NCBI GenBank assembly: GCA_016098155.1
Contig: JAAAJB010000290.1
Location: forward strand, 1-43,385
Length of the DNA: 43,385 nt
DNA from: Actinomortierella ambigua
Taxonomy: Eukaryota; Mortierellomycota; Mortierellomycetes; Mortierellales; Mortierellaceae
Direction: 5' to 3'
Shown here: one piece after another, positions 18,702 to 28,561 of the stretch
Layout of the letters: each line of letters begins with the position of its first letter
Numbering within the stretch: the first letter of the stretch is position 1
Program-made: the position numbers and the translations under genes
The notes under the pieces: model-generated
What the model was told of the DNA's origin: nothing
What the model saw: only the letters and a program-made list of their open reading frames with translations
Database searches by the model: none

Positions 18702-21163
18702 ATGTTTGCCTCGGCCGCCACTAAACGTAAAGCAAAAACACCTTTCATGGTCACCGCCGCACCTTTTGCACCCCACCAACAACCCCTATACTCTCCTTCT
18801 CGGGAATGGCACATGCTGTAGGGGGGAATCTCATCATTCTCACCTCCTGGACATGGACAGGCCCCACATTGACATGGCTGCTGTTCTCGACACTGCGACA
18901 TTGCAGAGGATAGTAGGACAATGGTGCTCACAGGTGGAATGCCATCCACCACCCGAAATACGCCCTCCCTCCCCCTCCCTCTCGTCGATTCTCGGATCCT
19001 GCACGCGTGTTGTCCGGAATATAATATTCATTTATATTTTTTTTGGCGCCGATGCAACAACACACTCTTTCACGGTGTGGGTGACCTCCCCTCAAACCTC
19101 CCATCTAACCATCACTCTCTTCCCTCACTATGCATTGCAAACAGAGACTAAGCAGACCTTCCTCGGTCTTGCCCAGAAGGTAACCGATATCCTAACACCT
19201 TGATACGCCTCGAAGCCCTATGATTCATATCATTTTTGAGCATGCGCGATTTAACACAGTCTTTCTTTGTCTATTTTTTTTTATATACCTATTTAGCGTT
19301 TCAACCACGATCTTATCATCTCGTCCAAGACTGGTCGCCCCATCATCAAGCGTGGAGGCGGTGGACGGTACGGACAGTTGGGGAGCGGAGGTTTTGGATA
19401 TTGATTGATCTTGACAATCAGTTTTTCAAGAACATGGAGCCCAGAAGGGGTGACGGCACCGACTCTATGAGTATTAATATTATTTCTCACATTCCTGGAC
19501 ATTTTTGGATGATCAAATAGTTCGTCGTCGAGCGGCCATGTTGTCACTGTCTTTGGATGCACCGGTTTCTTGGGTCGCTACCTTGTGAACCGCATTGGTA
19601 AGAGTGGCAGAGGAAGGGGGAGCAAGAGATCAGTGCCATGATTATTACTTGACGCATGAGACTGGTACCTAACGGACGTGATATCTTTTCTCTCTCACTC
19701 TCTCTCTCTCTCTCTCGCCTTTAGCCCGTGAGGGTGCGCACGTCATTGTTCCTTACCGTGATGAGGACGATATGCGCCACCTGAAGGTTATGGGCGATCT
19801 CGGCAAGATTATCCCCATGGAGATTCACCTGCGCAACAAGGACTCGCTCGAGGCTGCCATTCGCCACTCTGACACTGTCTACAACTTGCTCGGCCGTGAC
19901 TATGAGACAAGGTAGAGAAAGATGACCGCGTCTTTTTTTTTATTGAAAAAAAGACCAATGTTATTGCATCATCCAGATGTCAGCGTGCGCTAAAAGTCTC
20001 TTTTCACTTGAAATCGATAGAAACTTCTCGTTCGAGGATGTCCATGTCGAGGCTGCTGGCATCCTTGCCGAGTTGGCTACCAAGCACGAGGTCGATCGCT
20101 TCATTCAGGTCTCTGCCTTGAACGCCAATGTTGACTCTCCCTCTCGCTTCCTGAGCACCAAGGTATGATGATTGGTCGCCATTACTCGAGAGTTTTTGAA
20201 TTCCTAAGCTAGGGCTTTTGCATGAGGATCGTAACCCAACTCATTTTCTGTTTGATATTTTTTTATCCTTTTGCTGTGATAGGCCAAGGGTGAGGAGGTT
20301 GTTCGCAGCGCATTCCCCAACGCCACCATTGTTCGTCCCTCTGCCATGTACGGTCAGGAGGATCGCTTCTTGGCTCGTCTTGCCAGTAAGTTTATGAGGG
20401 GATGCAGTGCAGGATGATCGACTCGAGAAAGGATTCGAGATTTGGTTTTGCAGTTTGGTTTTTTTTTTGTTGTTTATGGTAGGATTTGACCATTAACATC
20501 CTTTTTTGTATAATGCACTCTTCTTTCTTTTAGTGAGCCGCGGTCTTTCTATCCGCATCAACGAGGGTACGACCAAGGTTCGCCCTGTCAACGTTGCTGA
20601 TGTTGGCGCTGGTATGCGCATCATGCTGGATGACCCCAAGACTGTCGGTCAGATCTACGAGCTTGTCGGGTAAGTTGACTTGCAGGAAGAGTGTTTCTCT
20701 CTCTCTCTTCCGGATACCTACCATCTAGCATGAGCATATCTCCAAAGGCAAACTCCCACTCACCCTCGCCATAATCTTTATGATCGCAACTCTTCTTCAA
20801 CTTGTTCATTTGAACAGTGACCAGGAGTACACCTATGCCCAGCTGCTGCAGTTCATCAAGGAGACGACGAACCAGGATCTTGGCGAGATCAACGTGCCCA
20901 AGCCGGTTGCGAACATGATTGCCAAGGCGCTCAACTTTTTGCCCTGGCAGACGGTGGGCGCCGATGAGATTGAGCGCATGATGATCGACGATAAGCTGAC
21001 CCCTGGCGCCAAGACGTTTGAGGACCTTGGCATTGAGCCCACGAGCCTTGAGCTCACTGGTATCCAGTACCTGCGTCGCTTCCGTTCCAACCTGTACACG
21101 GACGATCCTCTTCCCAAGGGCGTCGTTGGCAAGAAGAAGGTCTACCATACCCAGTACCTCTAA
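18702..21163 (+). CDS. NDUFA9: Complex I subunit NDUFA9 (39/40-kDa subunit)
   Basis: An accessory subunit of mitochondrial NADH:ubiquinone oxidoreductase, with an atypical short-chain dehydrogenase fold that binds NADPH. The nine exons are 18702-18726, 19145-19179, 19297-19367, 19521-19597, 19725-19911, 20021-20162, 20283-20385, 20534-20669 and 20818-21163, giving 373 residues, normal for the family. The Rossmann motif is [15 protein letters not shown]. Further conserved stretches are [48 protein letters not shown] and [13 protein letters not shown]. The first two exons are only 25 and 35 bases and encode [20 protein letters not shown], a basic and hydroxyl-rich sequence fitting a mitochondrial presequence. 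They join in phase but are less certain than the rest, because they rest on splice signals alone. The exons from 19297 on are secure. Confidence 0.9.
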
Positions 21164-21520
21164 AAGAAAAAAAAGAAAGATATATACAAACAATCTCCAC
21201 TCTTTACGACCCTTCCTTCCTCCTTCCTTTCTTCCTCCAATCCTCAACACACACGTTTCATGACGAGCCTTAGATTCGCATAGGTGACCCCCCCCCCACG
21301 GAAATAGAAGTTTTTTTTTTATTTGACTTTCTTTTTACTGCTGGTGAAACGTTTCTGGTTTTTTTCACACAACACACACACATACACCTGCACACATACA
21401 CACACTTGTGTATATATATATATATCTCACCCTCTCACTTTCTCACAAGTCATCAACCCCACCACCCACTCTCCCTCCAGCACACTCAGCTCTTACATAA
21501 CATACACCCCCCCCCCCCAA
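21164..21520. other. Intergenic spacer with CA and TA microsatellites
   Basis: 357 bases between two plus-strand genes. It holds a T-run at about 21312-21321, an imperfect (CA)n stretch at about 21367-21404, a (TA)n run at about 21412-21424, and a C-run at 21508-21518 that almost touches the next ATG. The (TA)n tract may serve as the TATA region of the downstream gene, about 100 bases before its ATG. Confidence 0.4.
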
Positions 21521-21958
21521 ATGTCCAATCCCGGCTCATCTATCAACGCCGTCCCAAGCGGCACACCCCCTGTGGCGGCGACACCGAGCCAGCCCGTGTT
21601 TGGGATCGCCGACCCAGCAGCTCTGGCAGGGATCCATGCCAACCGGCCGAACCAGCACCGCGTGGGAGGCTATGTCGGCAACTTTGACTTTGATAACGTA
21701 GTCTTGCTTCCGGAGCAGCAGCAGCAAGGTGCAAGTGGAGGAAGTTCAAGTGGAGGAAGTTCAAGTGGAAGAGGACAGCAGGACCCTGCACCACCACCAG
21801 CCCCGGCTCCGGCTCCGGCTCCAGCTCCAGCGGAGGAGGAAGAGACGGGGATTGGCAAGTTTCTTCGGCTGATCAACGAAGGCAAGGCGGCTTCCCACCC
21901 ACCTCCTGGAACGATCTTTACCATGCCTGTCGAACGACCTGACAGGAATCTGCAATAG
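21521..21958 (+). CDS. Small disordered protein, 145 residues, unknown
   Basis: A single-exon open frame whose body uses the same C/G-ending codons as the surrounding genes. I do not recognise the protein. The N-terminal half is Pro/Ala/Ser-rich with a more ordered stretch, RVGGYVGNFDFDNVVLLPEQ. The middle has a three-unit Ser/Gly repeat encoded by a 15-base DNA repeat, then an alternating Pro-Ala run. The C-terminal third (EEEETGIGKFLRLINEGK, then PPGTIFTMPVE) has a likely amphipathic helix. There is no signal peptide or membrane segment. The stop is followed closely by an A-run. It could be a real lineage-specific protein; a spurious frame is possible, but the mixed composition of the two end segments argues against that. 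Confidence 0.6.
   Translation: MSNPGSSINAVPSGTPPVAATPSQPVFGIADPAALAGIHANRPNQHRVGGYVGNFDFDNVVLLPEQQQQGASGGSSSGGSSSGRGQQDPAPPPAPAPAPAPAPAEEEETGIGKFLRLINEGKAASHPPPGTIFTMPVERPDRNLQ
21732..21770 (+). repeat. 15-base coding tandem repeat (2.6 copies)
   Basis: The unit CAAGTGGAGGAAGTT occurs at 21732-21746 and 21747-21761, with a partial copy at 21762-21770. It encodes the Ser/Gly repeat in the small disordered protein, and the first two copies are identical. Because the unit is a multiple of three, copy number can change without breaking the frame. Confidence 0.85.
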
Positions 21959-22924
21959 CAAGAACAATAAAAAAAAAAGAAGCCAGAGAAAGAAAGAGCA
22001 GATGCGCCCTTTTTTTTTTTACCATTCCATATGCATGAGGATGTTGGTGTCGGTCAATGAAAAATACATGAATCCCCAATGGGAGGTCCAGCACGAAAAT
22101 AGGAGTGCTCCGGGGGGTGGGGAGGGGTGGGGAGGGGAGGGGAGCAAGGAGGATACATGGGACCGGGAAGGACAAGATTGTCGAGTGCGTGTTGTGCTGG
22201 TGTTTGCTTTTGCTGTAACAGCAACAACTACAACAACAATAGCAACAACAACAACAACAGCAGCAACAACATGAGAGCACACACCATCCATCCATTCCAT
22301 CCCAACCAAACAGACAGACAGACAGAGTGTATGTATGTGTGTACAGTGTGCACAGTGTACCGTTTTCTCGCGCGTGCACCATCGCCCTTGGAACAAACCC
22401 AATTCATCCACGACAAACACACGCACACCACCACCACGCACACCACCACCACCACCACCAGCAACAGTGCAACCACCACCGCCCAGTGCAACCCAACCAG
22501 CCAACCAGCACTCTACAGATATCGATGATGAAGTTGACTGGTTTGGTTGGTTAGTTGGTTGGTTGGGGGTTCTGGCTGGTTTGCTGCTTGTTCCCCCCTC
22601 CCCCATCCACCTCCCATTGTTCCTCGCTCTTTGTATCCTCGAGTCCTTGTTTTTTTCTTCTTCTTCTTCTTTTCCTTTTTCCCCTCTCCCTTCCTTCTCC
22701 ACTCTCTCTCTTTTTCGCTCCCTCCCTTCCCTTTTTTTTTCTCTCTCTCTTTTCTCCCTTTCCCTTTTCTTTCTGACAACTCTTTGTTTCTTCGCCAAAA
22801 AAGAAAGACTCACTCTTTTTTTACACACGCACGTCTTTCTCTATTTTATTTCTATCCCCCCACTACCTCTCTACCCCCCCCCTCTTCCCTTCCCTCTTTT
22901 ATTTCGACCCTTTGTGAGCTAACA
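21959..22924. other. Low-complexity spacer upstream of the ANP32-like gene
   Basis: 966 bases of mostly simple sequence. In order it holds a T-run near 22010-22020, a G-tract cluster at 22112-22142, (CAA)n near 22217-22270, CAGA repeats near 22311-22326, (CAC)n near 22427-22460, a GGTT-rich run at about 22538-22568, and a long pyrimidine tract from about 22648 to 22910 that leads to the ATG. Apparent open frames here are repeats. I see no gene. Confidence 0.5.
22112..22142 (+). other. Predicted G-quadruplex-forming tract
   Basis: Six runs of four or more G are separated by single bases (T, A, T, A, A), which is a strong G-quadruplex pattern. It lies about 155 bases after the stop codon of the small disordered protein and on its coding strand, so it could be part of that gene's 3' untranslated RNA or of the terminator region. 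The fold itself is a prediction. Confidence 0.6.
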
Positions 22925-25900
22925 ATGGAATCCGAGCTGATCCAACAACTCACGGTCGATGACCCACGCGAGGTGCGCGAGTTGACATTGGATGGGTTTG
23001 AAATCGACACGGTCGAGCTTCTGCTGGTGCCCCCGCCCGAGCATGAAGACGACGAAGAGGAGGACGACGACATTGAGATGCATTCGACCCTGGACCAGTT
23101 TATCAATCTGATTCGCCTCAGCCTCAACAGAACGGCTCTCACATCCCTGGAAGGGTTCCCTCACCTGTCAAAGCTCAAGTGGGTAAGTAGTTGAAGGTGA
23201 CGGGAGGGGTGGGGGAGGCAGGGTGTCTACGACAAAAAAAAAAACATATACCCCACTCCACTCACACATAACACCCACACTCTTCTTTTTTCGCGCAGGG
23301 CTGGGGGGCTGGGGGGAGGGGAATGGGAGGATGGAAGAGAGCAGGAGAACAAAAAAGGCGTTTGTGTGTGTTTTTCCCTCCAATGGCGATGCGCTATTTG
23401 TGGGTTTTGGAAAAAGGCGTTCATAACTGGCGCGTGAGGGGTGAGGGGAGGGGAGGCATAATGATATATGCTGATGTGTGATCCGACTATTTCTACTAGT
23501 CGCATATCATCTAGAACGTGTGCCGTCCCTTTTTTTATTTTCTCTCTCTCTCACACTCTTTCGCCCACTCTTTTGCGATGCAGAGTGAGAGTGCGAGGAT
23601 GAACAAGGCGAGGACCTGAGAGAGGGGAGGGGTGGGAGGTAGGGAAAAGTGGGGAAATCAAAAATTCAGAAAATAGGCACAAAACAACAATCACACACAC
23701 ACACCATGGGGGGGGGGGAGGGCAGCATCAAACACACATTACAGCACATACACACACACACACTCTCTCTCTCCTCTTGAGCTAGCTGTTGCTGGTACCG
23801 TGAAAAATAGGGGAGGAAGAAGGGGAAATGGAAGAGAGTGACGGATGAGAGTACAGACAAAAAAGCGGTTGGGTCCCATGCCCAACTGTTTGTTCAACCC
23901 ATTGCCGTCGACTCTTTTTTTCTCATTCTCGCAGCAGATTGGGAAGGGAAGGGGGGAGCTGCTATCCATAACGGAAAATCAAACAGAAGCTGTTGTATTG
24001 GTTACTGACGCGATCAGCCTTGATCATCCACTCGGCCTCTTCTTCTTCGTTATCTTTCTTTTTTCTTCTGTATCTCTGTTTTTCCAGCTCTCACTCGAAG
24101 ACAACAAGCTCAAGTCGGGATTCGATGCATTATCCAAGGCCGATCTGCAGAGCCTTGTTCGTCTGGACCTGTCCCGCAATATGATTGCAGACGAATCTGT
24201 TTTGGATCCCTTGGTGAGTGGACTCTTTTACCAAGATGGGAAAAAAGGGGGGTGGAAAAGAACGACAAGGCGACCAAGTGAGAGTGTGCGTGAGGGAAAA
24301 CATGATGACGGTTGTCATGAAAGTGGTGGAAAGGGAGAAGCACAACGTTCACTGTTGGTCAGACATGAGCAAAGCAACATGTTCTTCCTCTTCCTCTTCA
24401 TCCTTGTGGCAACTGGTTTCCCCTCGTGCTCCTTTCGCGCTCATGTAACGAGTCTCTTTCCTTCCCCCTCCCCCTCCCCTTTTTTGTTTTCTTTGAGATG
24501 AGGCAACCTTTTTTTTTTTTGCGTGAAGAACCGGTCAAATGCTCATCTCCCACTCGTAATGTTGCTTTCCGTGACACATACCTTCTTTCCGCTCACCAAT
24601 AGGATGCTCTTGGCAATCTGGAGCATATTACTTTGGCGGACAATGAGCTCGCTTCGCGTGAGAACTACCGAGATGCTGTCTTTAATACCCTTCCTCAACT
24701 CATCTCGGTTGACGGCCAAGACAGGTAACCGTCCCTTTTGTGAATATAACCATGTCACAGCTTTTTTGCTTGTTTCTTCCGTTTGAACATGGTGTTTGGG
24801 GGGTGGAAGGAGGAGATACCAAGATAGGAGATGCATTTTATTTACTGCCTGTTACTTCATTCTCTAGGGATGGCCTAAAGATTGATCTCGACGCCTTCGA
24901 CTTTATGGAGAGCGATAATGAAGGAGACGAAGAGTATGTTAGCGATGGCCAAGAGGATAACCAGGAGGGCGTCGATTACGAGATTGAAGCAAATGAAGGC
25001 GATATTCGGGAGGACGACGAGGACGGAAGCCAGCCATTTGATGGCTCTGACCAGCGGCTACTAAGCGCCGATGAAGAAGACGAAGGCGAGGTAGGTTTGT
25101 TCTCCTTCCTTCCCCTTCCCTTCCCCCCCTCCCCTTTTCTGTGCCCCAGATCTTTACTTCTTGTTTTTTGCTCCCTTTGAAAAACTAACCACTTTGTTTT
25201 TCCCTTGTCACCTCCTCCTATAGGAGTTCTCTGACGACGACAAGGAAAACCGCCCTCCAACAGCGAGTGGCGTAGCTTACAACGAGCGCTATGAAGAAGA
25301 TGAGGATGACGACGACGAAGAAGAGGATGAGGAAGAAGAACGGGATGACGATGAACTCGAGGAAGACGACGACGACATTGAGGAAGACATTGAAGAAGAG
25401 GAGGAGGAAGAGGACGAGGAGGAGGAAGAGGAGGAGGAGGGCCCGGGCCTGGCATATCTGATGCAAGACAACATTGCGGACGACCAAGAAGACGAGGAGG
25501 ACTTTGAGCCGGGCGAGGAGCCCGAAGAAGACGAGGAGATGGAGAGCTCGGACGAGGAAGACTATCCTGCAGGCAGCGGCTCTTCCTCGTCCGTCTCCAA
25601 GAAGCAAAACGCAAAGGGTCAGAATGGATCGGGTGCCGACGCAGGAGGAGCAGGAGCAGCAGCAGCAGCAGCAGCAGGAGCGGGAACAGCAGCAACGGCA
25701 GCAGCAACGGCAGCAGATGCATCTTTAGCAGCACCCACACAAAACGGCTCGCATGCGTCGCCCTTGTCGTCGTCGTCTTTGCCACCGAAGCGGCCCCTCT
25801 CCAGCTTGGACGACGATCATCACCACCACCATCATCATCAAGATGGCGGTCGTGGTGACGAGGACGATCATGGCCTGGCTATTTCGAGCGGCTTTGACGA

Positions 25901-25994
25901 CGACGGTACCAATGGGTTTGGCATGGACAACTTTGAGGGACCAGCAACATTTGGCGACGACACTGGTCATGATTCCAAGCGGATGCGCCTGTAA
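22925..25994 (+). CDS. ANP32-like acidic leucine-rich nuclear protein
   Basis: Proteins of this family are nuclear histone chaperones or phosphatase regulators with an N-terminal leucine-rich-repeat domain and a very acidic tail. The five exons are 22925-23182, 24088-24213, 24603-24724, 24868-25090 and 25224-25994, giving 499 residues. The repeats are seen as LIRLSLNRTALTSLEGFPHLSKLKW, LSLEDNKLKSGF, LVRLDLSRNMIAD, LEHITLADNEL and, at the cap, NTLPQLISVDGQDRDG. The tail from about residue 200 is dominated by Asp/Glu (longest runs around 285-345), then Ala, Gly and Ser stretches and a short His run, and ends in SKRMRL, a plausible nuclear signal. At 499 residues it is about twice the length of animal ANP32A. 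Intron 1 is 905 bases, far longer than the others in this window. Confidence 0.83.
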
Positions 25995-26328
25995 CATAGC
26001 TAACCCCACACACACACACACACATACACTGTCTTTTATTTTCCTCCTCTCAACTTGACCCCCTTCNNNNNNNNNNNNNNNNNNNNNNNNNNNTTTTCCC
26101 CTTTTTTTTTTTTTTTTGCACGCAACCACAAGAAAACAAAAAGAGAACGAAAGAAGAAAAGATACACCCAAACTATTGTACTTTTAAAACACACAAACAA
26201 AAAAAAAAAAAAAGTCTATAGATATTTTGTTTTATTCTTCAGCTTCTTCCCCCCCCCCTCCATTCTTTTTCTTCCTAATGCCATATTTTTTTCTTTTTGT
26301 TTGGTTGTTTATTTATTTTTTTTTATAC
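25995..26328. other. Convergent 3' spacer with assembly gap
   Basis: 334 bases between two convergent genes. It contains a (CA)n run at about 26006-26024, 27 unknown bases at 26067-26093, and long T and A runs on either side. It should hold both transcript ends. Confidence 0.5.
26067..26093. other. Assembly gap (27 N)
   Basis: The bases are unknown. The gap falls in a pyrimidine-rich run (C/T before it, T-runs after it), so the true length and content of the homopolymer are uncertain. Confidence 0.98.
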
Positions 26329-28561
26329 TCATGTCAGGCACCAGTGCCAGATCATGCCTTGACCACCACGGTTGCCAGCCTCGAGGAGGGTGCTCATGTC
26401 GCACAAGTAGGTGCTGATCTGCTTGAGTTTTCCAGCAGCCATGTCAGCATTGACTTTGGGCTCGAGGTAGGCGATTCCCTCAAGGTACTTTTCATCGCCA
26501 TAGATAGCCCAAGCGATCTGGAGACACTTGAGATAGTCGACCATAGGGAACTCGTTGCGAATGTTAAAGACGGGCCAATCACGGCCGTCCTTGAGGGCAT
26601 AGGGCAACATAAAGTCGACGGCCTTCTTGATGGACTGGCCCTGGGGGCCCTCATAGTGCCACATGTCGACGCCGAGGTCGTCGCCCCAGCGGGCCAGAGT
26701 CATGAGGGCCTGGAGATTAAAGACGGAATAGTACCAGCTGGTCTTGCGGGCGAGTTCTTCGGGCTGACGACCCTCGGCGTCGACCTGGCGATCGATGCGC
26801 AGGGCGAGGGCCTCTTGGGCGACGGCACGGGCCGCGTCCCACTTGTCGAGGAACATGTAGATGGCGATGATCTGGACGTCAAAGTAGGTGCCGTGGTTGT
26901 TGTCGCCCTCGCGCTCCAGCTTGGCCAGCTTGGAGGTGTTGAGCCAGTCCAGGTAGCGCGTGAACCACTTTTTGAGGTTCGGGACCAGATCCTGGGGCCA
27001 GTTCGGGGCTTGCTGGAGATAGTGCAACGCATCATAAACTCTATATTTTTGGTGTGAAACAATTTTTTTTTTTTTAAATGAATGAATGAAAGAAAGAAGA
27101 GGAAGAAGAAGAAGAAAAATTTTTTTTTGTCAAACAGTTCCAGTAACAACAGGTGGAGAAAAAAGGGGGGGGGGAGGAAGAGGAGGAGGAGAGGGGATCG
27201 GGGACGAAGGGATGGAAGGGACGAAGGGACGAAGGGACATAGGGACAAAGGGACGGAAAAAAAAGTCAGTCAGTCAGTCAGCCAGCCATTAGAATACCAT
27301 TCTAACCCAGGTCACATAGACCATACACGCATTACATACACCCCCCTATTAATACCATCTGCTGGCAACAACAACCCCCCCTCACCACCACCCCCATCGC
27401 CTCCTATCCCCAAGCCAAAAAGACAAGAAACCAACAAGGTTACATTAAAGCTTACCGGAAGATAGTAAACATGTCCAAAACTCCAGTCCTCGCGCCGAGT
27501 TTCTCGCCCTTGCGCAACGAGCCATAGTTGATATGCGGGTTCATATAGGTCTCCTCGTCCAGGAACCACTCGTTCAGCCGCTTGGCGCACTTTTCCGCAT
27601 ACTCGACCTTGCCCGTGAAATGATAGGCCATGCCCATCATATGGACCTCACGGATCATGGTGCGCATCAGCCGGTAGTCGCGGACCGTCTCAATCTCGGG
27701 GTTGACATGGCCATCGCGTCGGATATAGGGCAAGCCATCGGCCGTCTTGGGGTTGGGCCAAAAGTATTTCGACAGCGACAGATAGTCGTGCTTGTCCCCC
27801 GAGGGCGCCGTCTGGTTCTTGAGCGTCACGGCGTACACGTCCTGGTTCTTGAGCGCCAGATCGGCCTCGCGCAACAGCAAGGCGAGCGCATAGTCGCGCT
27901 CGCGCTTCGCTGCGCCCAGGAACTGGCCGTAGCTGATGTTGCCCTTTTTGCGCTCGGCGGCGGCTAGCTGTACTGGCGTGAGTTCGTTGGTCGTCGAGGT
28001 CGAGGGGTCGATGATGGGCGAGTCCTCGTCTTCGCCTTCGCCTTCGCCTGAAATTTGTTGTTGTTGCTGTTGTTGTTGTTGTTGTTGCTGTTGTTGTTGC
28101 TGCTCTTTCTGCTGCTGCTGCTGCTGCTGTCCCCCTTGAACGTCAATGACAACATGCGGTTGCTTCGGTACAGAGTTGTAATCCTTGTCGTTGGGTGGAA
28201 GGTCACGATAGGGGTCCACCTCATGACCATTTGCACCTGCACCATGCTTGAAATTGTTGTTGTTATTATTGCTGTTGACGGCGCTATGCTTGCCATTGGG
28301 GAAACGGCGATCAGTGTTGGAACGGGAGGAAGAGTCTTCAAGGATGGTGGTCACGATGATGTAGCAAAACAGGAGACCGCCTGCGGTCAGGATAAGCTTG
28401 CGAAGTGAGAAGCGTGTGAAGAAGCCGGCGCCGTGGACTACACCGGCGCCACCGCCGACAGGGCCAATACCGGAAGGGCTCGAAAATGGCTTGTCCTTGA
28501 ACTGGCCCGTGTGGGACGGGAGAACAGAGACCGAGTTGGGCCGCATCTTGGACATGACCAC
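26329..28561 (-). CDS. Membrane-anchored alginate-lyase-domain protein
   Basis: A likely type II membrane protein with an extracytoplasmic polysaccharide-lyase-type domain. The two exons, on the minus strand, are 28561-27456 and 27040-26329, giving 605 residues. A short basic cytoplasmic end is followed by one membrane segment near residues 54-76 (KLILTAGGLLFCYIIVTTIL). Next comes an Asn-rich and Gln-rich linker (seven Q, then KE, then about seventeen Q) and an acidic stretch. From about residue 225 it matches the alginate lyase family (Pfam Alginate_lyase): SLSKYFWPNPKTADGLPYIRRDG, YRLMRTMIREVHMMGMAYHF, then DNNHGTYFDVQIIAIYMFL and NIRNEFPMVDYLKC. The NNHG...Y stretch fits the usual catalytic region. 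Fungi do not make alginate, so the substrate is probably another uronic-acid glycan in their own wall or surroundings. A second in-frame ATG six bases downstream is an alternative start. Confidence 0.85.
28056..28131 (-). repeat. CAA/CAG tract encoding polyglutamine
   Basis: A triplet repeat inside the linker of the alginate-lyase-domain protein, read as CAA and CAG on the minus strand and interrupted by Lys-Glu. The mixture of the two codons would limit slippage. It separates the membrane anchor from the enzyme domain. Confidence 0.85.

Noticed and set aside
22019..22828. Long minus-strand frame of 269 codons in the spacer before the ANP32-like gene
   Set aside because: It consists of runs of Lys/Arg/Glu, Gly and Val that translate simple repeats. 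No ordered segment is present.
23589..23760. Extra exon inside the long intron of the ANP32-like gene
   Set aside because: No in-phase segment with acceptor, donor and leucine-rich composition was found. The flanking exons already join into a regular repeat sequence.
24976..25785. Minus-strand frame opposite the acidic tail
   Set aside because: Leu/Pro/Arg-rich antisense of Asp/Glu and Ala codons, with no independent support.
26227..27057. Plus-strand open frame opposite the alginate-lyase-domain gene
   Set aside because: It is a shadow of exon 2. The opposite strand has family motifs and a matching splice site, and this frame starts in T/C-run sequence.
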